From Nonlabens sp. (GTDB taxonomy: Bacteria > Bacteroidota > Bacteroidia > Flavobacteriales > Flavobacteriaceae), in contig JANQTO010000526.1 of the NCBI GenBank assembly GCA_030731685.1, forward strand, positions 1-8,779: DNA of 8,779 bases. The letters run 5' to 3'. Positions 1 through 6,291 of this stretch are shown here, in pieces. The position numbers and the translations under genes were made by a program. Under the pieces are notes generated by a model. The model worked only from the letters and a program-made list of their open reading frames with translations. It did no database searches and was not told the origin of the DNA. The first letter of the stretch is position 1. The number at the start of each line of letters is the position of its first letter.

Positions 1-1
1 C

Positions 2-2644
2 TCCAGAAGGGTCCGATTATTTTTGAATAGTGCCATAGCAAAACGCCTAGATAAACCCTCGTTCTCTCCTGTAATCCATAGTATAGAAGATTTTGTAGCT
101 CATTTATCGGGAATGCGCATACTGCCAGATTTAGAAATTTTACCACTATTTTACCAAGCTTATCTTAAAGTTGAAAAGCAAAATCATGATAGTTATGATG
201 AGTTTTTAGGTTGGGCAATTACAATCCTAGCAGATTTTAACGAGATAGACCGTTATCTCGTAGAGCCAGAGTCGTTTTTCTCTTATCTGGGTAATGTAAA
301 AGAACTGGACAGCAATCACTGGTCACTGGAGCACAATCCTACACAAATCGTTTCTAAATACCTACGTTTTTGGAAGAAGCTGCATTTATATTACAACGCA
401 CTGCGGGAAGTTTGCCGTAAGGAAGGTGTAGGCTATCAGGGTATGGTCTACAGAGACGCTTTCGCGAAAGCGGAATCTCAAAAATCACTGTACTCATCAA
501 AAACACCTGTTATATTTTTAGGCCTCAATGCAACCAACACTGCGGAATCTAATATTATCCAATCATATCTGAGTGATGGCATAGCCCACATATATTGGGA
601 TACAGATGAGCATTTTATAAACTCCACATACCATGAAGCCGGTAAGTTTCTTAGACAATACATGGAGACATGGAAGGCATTTGAGAAGAACAAGCCATTG
701 TTTGTCAACAATGACTATAAAGCACCTAAGCAAATTGCAATACAAGGCGCTACTGGCAACTTAGGGATGACTCAAGCCATGGCGCAGGCTTTAAATAGAT
801 TACCATTAGAAGAATTAGAGCAAACTGCCATTGTTCTAGCAGACGAGGCTTTATTGTTACCTGTACTCCATGCAATTCCAAAAGAAGTTAATCGTATAAA
901 CGTGACTATGGGGCTTTCGTTAGATAAAACGCCCATGGCCAGTTTTATAAATGATATTTTCAAATTACACATGCAAGCTAGCGAGAGTGGTTATTATTTC
1001 AAGAACTTAATCAGGGTTTTGGAATCACCTTTTATGCAACTACTTACGCACGATACACAAAAGTATATTCAAGAGATTCATCAATCTAATACTGTTTATA
1101 TTAATGACGCTTCTATATTTAATGAACCAACAGGTCACTTAGACTCTTTGTTAAAACCAATCAACGATAATCTCGCTTTGCTCTCGCTAGTGAGCAGTTT
1201 TTTGAATGACTTGCTTCCTATTTTAACAAGTAAAAACGCAAGTCTGGAACTAGAGCAATTACTGGGCATTACAGAGCTTTTTAATGAGTTAACTGCTATA
1301 CAGAAAGATACACCCGAACTGAAAGAACTCGCGACACTACATTTTTTATACAGGCAATTAATACCGCTTAAAAAAATGGATTTTATAGGTGAACCAGTCC
1401 GCGGGCTGCAGGTAATGGGGCTTTTAGAGACCCGTGCGCTGGAGTTTAAAAATATTATCATGTTGAGTGTCAATGAAGGTGTTTTGCCAGCAGGTAAAAC
1501 AGCAAATTCCTACGTTCCTTATGACATGAAGATTAAATATAACATGCCCACTTATAGCGATAAGGATAGTGTATATGCATACCACTTTTACCGATTATTG
1601 CATAGATGTGACATCGCTACGTTCATCTATAACTCTGAGCCGGACACACTAGGCGGTGGAGAGCGCAGTAGATTTCTCATGCAAATACAAGCAGAGTCGC
1701 TGCCTAATCATACCATTACAACGACCCAATTTATCACTTCCACAAGTGCTGTCAACGCAACGCCACTTTCTATTAAAAAAACAGACGCTTATTTCAAACG
1801 TCTTGATGCGATAAACAAAAAGGGCTTCAGCCCAAGTGCGCTTACTTCCTACGTTCGCAATCCTATCCAGTTTTTTGAGAATAAGATTATGCGTATTCAA
1901 GAACAACAAGAAGTAGAAGAGAACATCGCACTTAATACTATGGGCTCTATTATTCATGAAACGCTAGATAAAGCTTATAATCCTTATTGTAAAGAGCCGC
2001 TCACACTAGCAATACTAAAACAAATAAAAGCAAGTGTTCCAAAATTACTAGAAGCCGCCTATCGAGATATTTATAAATCAGTTACCTCGCCAGTGGGTAA
2101 GAACAAAATTATCTATGAGGTTTCAGGACATTACGTTTATAAAATGATTCAGGCAGATATTGACCTAGTAAAAGATGGCCACGAACTCATAGTTTGGCAC
2201 ACAGAGCTAGAACTTAAAGGGTCGCTAGCAATCGCTCCATTAGGTGAAATTAATTTTGTAGGTAACGTAGACAGAATAGATGCTATTAATGGAGAATTGC
2301 GCATTATAGATTACAAAACGGGTAGTACAGTACAAAAGAATCTTACCCTAGACCCAGACGATTATAGCAATCTTATTACTGATTACGATAAATCCAAAGC
2401 ATTTCAGGTTTTAATGTATGCGTTTATGTATAATCAGTTGAAGCCAACTCCAGAGCTTAGTGCAGGTATTATAAGTTTTAAGGATTTTTCTAGCGGTTTC
2501 ATTTCTTTTGCTCACAAAGTATCAGGAAGAAACATCAAGCAAGTGATAACTCCAGAGATACTTGCAACGTTTGAAATACAGCTTAGTGACCTGATAAGAG
2601 AACTTTACAATCCAGAAATTCCATTACTAGAAAAAGAGGTTTAA
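2..2644 (+). CDS. AddB-like PD-(D/E)XK nuclease/inactivated-helicase protein, 5' partial
   Basis: This is probably the nuclease subunit of a Bacteroidota AddAB/RecBCD-like double-strand-break end-processing complex acting in the cytoplasm. The frame is open to the left edge. The first visible residues (SRRVRLFL) fit the family's N-terminal motif, usually like LPS-RRAG-FL, so the true start lies upstream by perhaps 25-30 residues. The TTG at 23 is not a credible start. The middle holds the helicase-like part: a VLADE motif near 835-850, TMG near 905, and the block MGLLETRALEF...NEGVLP near 1416-1490. The C-terminal nuclease domain starts around 1830 (SPSALTSYVRNP). It has an apparently complete active site: His in IIHE (1955), Asp in VDRID (2270), Asp and Lys in DYKTG (2309, 2315), and QxxxY (2405-2419). 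The four iron-sulfur cysteines of Firmicutes AddB are absent. I see no P-loop, although the extreme N-terminus is missing. The UvrD-like partner is not in the window. Confidence 0.88.
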   Translation, partial: SRRVRLFLNSAIAKRLDKPSFSPVIHSIEDFVAHLSGMRILPDLEILPLFYQAYLKVEKQNHDSYDEFLGWAITILADFNEIDRYLVEPESFFSYLGNVKELDSNHWSLEHNPTQIVSKYLRFWKKLHLYYNALREVCRKEGVGYQGMVYRDAFAKAESQKSLYSSKTPVIFLGLNATNTAESNIIQSYLSDGIAHIYWDTDEHFINSTYHEAGKFLRQYMETWKAFEKNKPLFVNNDYKAPKQIAIQGATGNLGMTQAMAQALNRLPLEELEQTAIVLADEALLLPVLHAIPKEVNRINVTMGLSLDKTPMASFINDIFKLHMQASESGYYFKNLIRVLESPFMQLLTHDTQKYIQEIHQSNTVYINDASIFNEPTGHLDSLLKPINDNLALLSLVSSFLNDLLPILTSKNASLELEQLLGITELFNELTAIQKDTPELKELATLHFLYRQLIPLKKMDFIGEPVRGLQVMGLLETRALEFKNIIMLSVNEGVLPAGKTANSYVPYDMKIKYNMPTYSDKDSVYAYHFYRLLHRCDIATFIYNSEPDTLGGGERSRFLMQIQAESLPNHTITTTQFITSTSAVNATPLSIKKTDAYFKRLDAINKKGFSPSALTSYVRNPIQFFENKIMRIQEQQEVEENIALNTMGSIIHETLDKAYNPYCKEPLTLAILKQIKASVPKLLEAAYRDIYKSVTSPVGKNKIIYEVSGHYVYKMIQADIDLVKDGHELIVWHTELELKGSLAIAPLGEINFVGNVDRIDAINGELRIIDYKTGSTVQKNLTLDPDDYSNLITDYDKSKAFQVLMYAFMYNQLKPTPELSAGIISFKDFSSGFISFAHKVSGRNIKQVITPEILATFEIQLSDLIRELYNPEIPLLEKEV
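457..472. repeat. 16-bp perfect palindrome CGCTTTCGCGAAAGCG, copy 1 (intragenic)
   Basis: This is a perfect self-complementary 16-mer, identical to the copy at 6139-6154. Here it lies inside the AddB-like gene, in frame, and encodes the residues AFAKA preceded by the last base of an Asp codon. It sits in a stretch of the helicase-like region where I recognise no motif, so it may be a tolerated insertion. Two exact copies of a 16-mer palindrome in under 9 kb are very unlikely by chance. This suggests a genome-wide repeated palindrome comparable in style to cyanobacterial HIP1. Its function is unknown. Confidence 0.8.
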
Positions 2645-2645
2645 G

Positions 2646-3491
2646 ATGATAAAGGAATTATTAAATCAAGTGATACCGGGGTCTAATGAACGACCTATCG
2701 TTTACGATGTTGTAATGCCAAACAAAGAGACAGTCGCTCCAGTATTACTATTTTGCCATGGTTATAAGGGATTTAAGGATTGGGGTGCATGGCATCTCAT
2801 GGCAACAACGTTTGCAAAGGCAGGCGTGGCTTGCGTAAAATTCAATTATTCCCACAATGGCGGTACTTTGCAGGAACCCACAGATTTCCCAGATTTAGAA
2901 GCGTTCGGCAGCAACAATTACAGCTATGAAGTTCATGACACAAAACTTATGATAGATTGGATAAGCGCAACCCATTTACCTCTTGATAAGTCAAATATTT
3001 TTCTCATGGGCCACTCGCGAGCTGGCGGCATTACCACTATTGTAACCGCAAGTGATGAACGTGTAAAGGGATTGATAACACTCGCCGGTGTCACAAACTA
3101 TGAACGTAGATTTCCTCAAGGTGAGGATTTGATAGCTTGGAAAGAGAAAGGAGTTATGTTTGTGGAGAACGGTAGGACAAAACAACAAATGCCATTATAC
3201 TATCAGTTTTACGAAGATTTCATAGCAAATCGGGATAGTCTCGATATACTAAAAGCTGCCAGTAGCGTTCAGGTACCTTTTCTAATTATCCATGGTGATG
3301 ACGATAATGCAGTGAATGTAGAAGAAGCTTTTGATTTAAAAGAGGCCGCTGCTGATGCACAACTGTTAATTATACGAGAAGCAAATCATGTTTTTGGAGC
3401 TTATCATCCTTATGACAAAAACCAATTTCCTGAAGCTATGCAAACAGTTGTGCAATGCTCTTTAAATTTCATTCAAAATGTGCTTTCATAA
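2646..3491 (+). CDS. alpha/beta-fold hydrolase (dienelactone hydrolase/acyl-peptidase-like)
   Basis: This is a 281-residue cytosolic serine hydrolase with no signal peptide. The oxyanion-side motif CHGYKGFKDW lies near residues 38-47. The nucleophile elbow reads GHSRAG, with Ser124 (codon 3015) as nucleophile. The position that is Gly in the classical GxSxG is Ala126 here. The probable acid is Asp220 in HGDDDNAV, and the probable base is His248 in EANHVFG. The complete triad predicts an active esterase, peptidase or lactonase, but the substrate cannot be read from sequence. The ATG follows the stop of the nuclease gene after a single base. An AAAAAGAGG purine run (about 2631-2639) in the end of that gene could serve as ribosome binding site. 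The two genes are therefore very likely co-transcribed and coupled. A functional link to DNA repair is not implied. Confidence 0.85.
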   Translation: MIKELLNQVIPGSNERPIVYDVVMPNKETVAPVLLFCHGYKGFKDWGAWHLMATTFAKAGVACVKFNYSHNGGTLQEPTDFPDLEAFGSNNYSYEVHDTKLMIDWISATHLPLDKSNIFLMGHSRAGGITTIVTASDERVKGLITLAGVTNYERRFPQGEDLIAWKEKGVMFVENGRTKQQMPLYYQFYEDFIANRDSLDILKAASSVQVPFLIIHGDDDNAVNVEEAFDLKEAAADAQLLIIREANHVFGAYHPYDKNQFPEAMQTVVQCSLNFIQNVLS

Positions 3492-3495
3492 GTAG

Positions 3496-3521
3496 CTATG
3501 TAATTTAAACATGGATTTTTT
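3496..3521 (+). terminator. weak intrinsic terminator candidate after the hydrolase gene
   Basis: A 6-bp stem pairs 3496-3501 with 3509-3514, including one G-T wobble, around a 7-base AT loop. It is followed after one base by six T residues (3516-3521). The position, directly after the hydrolase stop at 3491, suits the end of the nuclease-hydrolase unit. The stem is short and AT-rich, so this is only a candidate. Confidence 0.35.
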
Positions 3522-3576
3522 AACAAAATATTAGTTTTTTAGTAGCTTTATTGCTTATTGTAATGAAACTAGCGCG

Positions 3577-3584
3577 TATTTTTA
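3577..3584 (+). promoter_or_regulatory. possible Bacteroidota -7 element for the beta-barrel gene
   Basis: TATTTTTA matches TAnnTTTG at all fixed positions except the last. A TTG at 3551-3553 lies 23 bases upstream and could be the -33 element. The preferred ATG at 3628 would then have a leader of about 35-40 bases. The rest of the 3492-3627 gap is AT-rich, and I see nothing else in it beyond the weak terminator. Confidence 0.3.
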
Positions 3585-3627
3585 CATATTGAACTACATT
3601 GACCTTAATTATAAACACAACCACTTT

Positions 3628-4551
3628 ATGAAAAAAATAGTTATTTGCCTTATTGCTTTATTGTCTGCAACAGCAGTTCACGCTCAGAATTATCTTGATG
3701 CCCTTAAAATCTCACACGGTAGAACATCATTAGGAAATCTTGAGAACACAAACGAAACTGATGTTAGTAACACCATCGTTGACCTTGCGTATCCTTTGCC
3801 TATATCTGCAAATACCGTTTTTGTAGGTGGTTTTACGTATGAAAATACAAGACTAGGTCTTAACAATCTAGCTCCAGTTGTCTCTGGTATTGAAGAAGAC
3901 AGAACAAATCTAATCATGACCAGATTAACAGCCGGTATCAAGCAAACGCACAGTAATGGATGGACAGGAACCTATGTGGTGCTTCCTAAGTTTGCATCGG
4001 ACTTTGGTGGTGATGGTCTTCGCAGTGACGATTTCCAATTAGGTGCTATAGCTTTATTGGAGAAAAAATATACCAGTCGTTACGGATTAAAATTCGGTAC
4101 GTACGTCTCTAGTGAAAACTTTGGTACAACCATTACACCTATCGTTGGATTATGGTACAAGTCAGATAGTAATAAGTTTACCATTAACGCTGTACTACCT
4201 ATACGTGCAGACATTAATTACGAATTAACAGATAAATTAAGCGTAGGAGCAAATCTTCTCACGTCTATCAAATCGTACAACTTATCTGCAACTAATTCAA
4301 ATTTTTATGTGCAGGAAGAATCTATACGTTTTGCGCTTTTCACATCTTACGGTTTCCTAGACAATTCTTTAATATTGAGATTAAAAGCAGGTCTTGATAC
4401 TACAGACTATGGTTTGTATGCACAAGGTGATAAAGTAGGAGCACAGGTACTAACGTTTCAGTTAGATGGTGACGCTCGTAACAGATTGAATGCTGAGTTT
4501 GATAGCAGCGTATTCTTTGGACTAGATTTAATTTATCGATTAGACCTCTAA
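3628..4551 (+). CDS. outer-membrane beta-barrel protein, DUF6268-like
   Basis: The protein has 307 residues from the ATG at 3628. This start was chosen because it begins a textbook signal peptide: MKK, then a hydrophobic core, then a signal peptidase I site after Ala19 (VHA, next residues QNY). An upstream in-frame TTG at 3589 would add 13 polar residues ahead of the signal and is unlikely. Cys7 is too early and lacks a lipobox, so this is not a lipoprotein. The mature part is a run of alternating polar/hydrophobic strands with Gly/Asn/Asp turns, ending in FFGLDLIYRLDL, as expected of an outer-membrane beta barrel. The pattern and length resemble the DUF6268 barrel family of Bacteroidota. That assignment is from recall and needs a profile search. 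The gene appears monocistronic, with a strong terminator 23 bases after its stop. Confidence 0.75.
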   Translation: MKKIVICLIALLSATAVHAQNYLDALKISHGRTSLGNLENTNETDVSNTIVDLAYPLPISANTVFVGGFTYENTRLGLNNLAPVVSGIEEDRTNLIMTRLTAGIKQTHSNGWTGTYVVLPKFASDFGGDGLRSDDFQLGAIALLEKKYTSRYGLKFGTYVSSENFGTTITPIVGLWYKSDSNKFTINAVLPIRADINYELTDKLSVGANLLTSIKSYNLSATNSNFYVQEESIRFALFTSYGFLDNSLILRLKAGLDTTDYGLYAQGDKVGAQVLTFQLDGDARNRLNAEFDSSVFFGLDLIYRLDL

Positions 4552-4574
4552 GAAGTTCTAAACATTGAGAAAGT

Positions 4575-4610
4575 AAAAAATCCATACAAGCTAGCTTGTA
4601 TGGATTTTTT
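4575..4610. terminator. bidirectional intrinsic terminator (36-bp perfect palindrome)
   Basis: This is a perfect palindrome centred on CTAG at 4591-4594. Each half contains TCCATACAAG or its complement, flanked by A6 (4575-4580) on the left and T6 (4605-4610) on the right. Read on either strand it gives a stable stem with a tetraloop, followed by six U. It lies between the stop of the barrel gene (4551) and the 3' end of the minus-strand tRNA gene (4632), and so can terminate both convergent transcripts. Confidence 0.9.
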
Positions 4611-4631
4611 GATAAAAGTAATTTGTGGTTG

Positions 4632-4705
4632 TGGAGAATACCGGATTCGAACCGGTCACCTCTTGCCTGCCAGGCAAGCGCTCTAGCCAAATGAGCTAAT
4701 CCCCC
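4632..4705 (-). tRNA. tRNA-Ala (anticodon GGC)
   Basis: The minus strand folds into a complete 74-base cloverleaf. The acceptor GGGGGAT pairs with ATTCTCC, and the D arm is GCTC/GAGC. The anticodon stem CTTGC/GCAAG closes the loop CTGGCAG, with anticodon GGC at plus-strand 4669-4671. The T arm is ACCGG/CCGGT with loop TTCGAAT. The G3-U70 wobble pair, the main alanine identity element, is present, and the discriminator is A. The 3' CCA is not encoded and must be added after transcription. The gene stands alone, with a -7 element upstream and the palindromic terminator 21 bases downstream. Confidence 0.97.
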
Positions 4706-4720
4706 AAAATTTTTGACTCG

Positions 4721-4728
4721 CAAATATA
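4721..4728 (-). promoter_or_regulatory. -7 promoter element of the tRNA-Ala gene
   Basis: On the minus strand the sequence reads TATATTTG, a perfect match to the Bacteroidota TAnnTTTG element. It lies 15 bases before the first base of the tRNA. I found no clear TTG-type -33 element at 17-23 bases spacing, so only the -7 half is supported. Confidence 0.5.
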
Positions 4729-4774
4729 GTATAAAACCGCATAGCATAATGCCCGCCATTGCAATAACAATGAT

Positions 4775-4782
4775 TATTTTTG
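4775..4782 (+). promoter_or_regulatory. TAnnTTTG element directly before the MATE start
   Basis: TATTTTTG matches TAnnTTTG perfectly but ends only one base before the first GTG (4784). If it is used, transcription would begin at or just after the start codon, giving an mRNA with almost no leader. No well-placed -33 TTG is seen; the nearest is at 4759-4761, only 13 bases away. It may be a chance match in an AT-rich gap. Confidence 0.25.
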
Positions 4783-4783
4783 G

Positions 4784-6118
4784 GTGGTGAGTGCACCTGT
4801 TTCTATAACTTCAAAAACGATTTTAAAATTAGCCATACCAGCTATTATCGCTGGAATAGCAGAGCCGCTCATAAGCCTAACAGATGTTGCTTTTATAGGA
4901 AATATCAAACAAGATGCAGCTGCTTCATTACTGGCTGTGGGTCTTGTAGGGTCCTTTTTAAGTGCGATTATATGGACACTAGCCCAGACCAAAACATCCA
5001 TTTCCAGTATTGTTTCAAACGCATTGGGTTCGCAAAAACTAGCATCTATTGAGTCCTTGTTGCCGCAAGCTATTTGGCTCAATGTAGCTTTAGGACTGCT
5101 TATCTACCTCATTACTGCGCCACTAGCTTACCATATTTTTACGCTTTATAATGCGCACAATCTTGTATTGGAACTGTCCGTTTCTTACTATCAGGTTCGA
5201 GCATTAGGATTTCCTTTAACGCTAAGTACATTTGCTATTTTCGGTATTTTTAGAGGGCTTCAAAATACCTCTTGGGCTATGATAGCTAGTTTGAGTGGTG
5301 CACTGGTAAACATTGCGCTCGACTACGTTTTAATATATGGTGTGCAAAATATAGTTCCGGCGATGGGTGTTATGGGCGCAGCTTACGCGAGCCTTATTGC
5401 CCAACTCGTGATGCTCGCAATTGCGCTCTATTACCTTTATAAGCATACAGCCGTACGTTTAGGTGCGCTACAATTAAAACCTCACGCTTTGCTTATCTAT
5501 CATGTGCGTTTAACTACGAACTTTTTCCTGCGCACACTTGCTATTAACGCAGCTATTTTTCTATCCTATCGTTTTGCGAGCGGTTATGGCAAAACTGCTG
5601 GTGCGACCCATGCGATTCTTATGAACATATGGTTGTTCTTTTCGTTTTTTGTAGATGGTTTTGCAAATGCTGGAAATGCCATCGGTGGCAGGTTGCTGGG
5701 TAGCAAAGATGTTGTTGCCTTGCGATATCTGGGTAAAAAAACGGTCATTTATGGCGTGGGCGTTGCGACTGCGCTATCTGTTATTTGTTTTTGTGGCTAT
5801 ATGTTTATAGGAAATCAGTTTACAAAGGACCCTGCGATTTTGGGGTTGTTTATGGGTAGTTTTTGGCTAGTTCTAGTCATGCAGCCCATAAATGCAGTCG
5901 CTTTTGTGTATGACGGCATTTTTAAAGGTTGGGGTGAGGCTGCATATTTGCGTAACCTTCTATTTGCACTTACGTTACTCGTGTTCGTTCCTACATTGCT
6001 CATTTTAGATTATTTTCAGTTTGAGTTACTTGCGATTTGGGGTGCTTTTACTTTGTGGATGCTCGGTAGGGCGGTTGTTTTAGCAATTAAATTCCAAAGC
6101 AGGTTGCAAGCGTTGTAA
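4784..6118 (+). CDS. MATE-family multidrug efflux transporter (DinF-like)
   Basis: This is a 444-residue inner-membrane antiporter of the usual MATE length. It has about twelve hydrophobic segments and is expected to exchange Na+ or H+ for cationic or other small molecules. Family signatures near the N-terminus include IPAIIAGIAEPLISLTDVAFIG (about residues 18-39). Others are FRGLQNTSWAMIA after the sixth-helix region and an ASGYGKTAGATHAILMN-type stretch at the start of the second half. These resemble the DinF branch. The start is uncertain. The frame is open upstream to a TAG at 4742 but has no ATG, so one of the adjacent GTG codons at 4784 or 4787 is most likely. No Shine-Dalgarno site is visible. 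The gene is divergent from the tRNA gene and appears monocistronic. Its substrate cannot be predicted. Confidence 0.9.
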   Translation: MVSAPVSITSKTILKLAIPAIIAGIAEPLISLTDVAFIGNIKQDAAASLLAVGLVGSFLSAIIWTLAQTKTSISSIVSNALGSQKLASIESLLPQAIWLNVALGLLIYLITAPLAYHIFTLYNAHNLVLELSVSYYQVRALGFPLTLSTFAIFGIFRGLQNTSWAMIASLSGALVNIALDYVLIYGVQNIVPAMGVMGAAYASLIAQLVMLAIALYYLYKHTAVRLGALQLKPHALLIYHVRLTTNFFLRTLAINAAIFLSYRFASGYGKTAGATHAILMNIWLFFSFFVDGFANAGNAIGGRLLGSKDVVALRYLGKKTVIYGVGVATALSVICFCGYMFIGNQFTKDPAILGLFMGSFWLVLVMQPINAVAFVYDGIFKGWGEAAYLRNLLFALTLLVFVPTLLILDYFQFELLAIWGAFTLWMLGRAVVLAIKFQSRLQAL

Positions 6119-6138
6119 AAAGGTGCTTGTTTTTGTTC

Positions 6139-6154
6139 CGCTTTCGCGAAAGCG
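6139..6154. repeat. 16-bp perfect palindrome CGCTTTCGCGAAAGCG, copy 2 (intergenic)
   Basis: This is identical to the copy at 457-472. It sits 21 bases after the MATE stop and 12 bases before the TATCTTTG -7 element. Its TTTC (6142-6145) falls about 21 bases upstream of that element, where a -33 element would be expected. It could fold into a hairpin, but no T-tract follows on either strand, so it does not look like a terminator. Confidence 0.8.
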
Positions 6155-6166
6155 TAATAATTCCAA

Positions 6167-6174
6167 TATCTTTG
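6167..6174 (+). promoter_or_regulatory. -7 promoter element for the microprotein/queD-like unit
   Basis: TATCTTTG is a perfect TAnnTTTG match, 15 bases before the ATG at 6190. Transcription would start around 6178-6182, giving a short leader. The -33 region coincides with the palindromic repeat, offering only a TTTC in place of TTTG. Confidence 0.55.
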
Positions 6175-6189
6175 CACAAAATATGAATC

Positions 6190-6291
6190 ATGGATTTTAT
6201 TAAATTTATAGGTGGACCTGGGCTTTATCTTATTCTGGGACTTGCCGTTGTTGCAGTGGTCGTGATAAGTAAGTATAAAAACCGACGATGA
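6190..6291 (+). CDS. 33-residue single-span membrane microprotein
   Basis: ATG at 6190 opens a 33-codon frame ending in TGA at 6289-6291. The peptide starts MDFIKFIGGPG and continues with an uninterrupted hydrophobic stretch (about residues 12-26, rich in Leu, Val, Ala and Ile). It ends in a basic tail, KYKNRR. This is a typical one-helix inner-membrane peptide with the C-terminus predicted in the cytoplasm. Support for its being real comes from the good -7 element 15 bases upstream and from the ATGA overlap with the queD-like start. I do not recognise the family and give no function. The alternative is that the region is only a leader whose translation carries ribosomes to the downstream start. 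Confidence 0.55.
   Translation: MDFIKFIGGPGLYLILGLAVVAVVVISKYKNRR

Noticed and set aside
23..25. TTG as start of the AddB-like gene
   Set aside because: The frame stays open to the window edge, and the residues before it fit the family's N-terminal motif, so the gene is cut by the edge.
3589..3627. Upstream TTG start adding 13 residues to the barrel protein
   Set aside because: It would bury the signal peptide behind a polar segment; the ATG at 3628 gives a normal signal sequence.
4632..4705. tRNA gene as an integration site
   Set aside because: No integrase, direct repeat of the tRNA 3' end or foreign-looking DNA is visible on either side.
4400..4759. Minus-strand open frame of 119 codons spanning the tRNA and the end of the barrel gene
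   Set aside because: It runs through the tRNA-Ala gene and its terminator and has no recognisable domain; it is a chance frame.
6139..6154. Palindrome copy 2 as terminator of the MATE gene
   Set aside because: No T-tract follows on either strand, and the same sequence occurs inside a coding region.
6183..6203. ATG at 6183 as start of the microprotein
   Set aside because: That frame reaches a stop after six codons; the ATG at 6190 gives the membrane-peptide frame.
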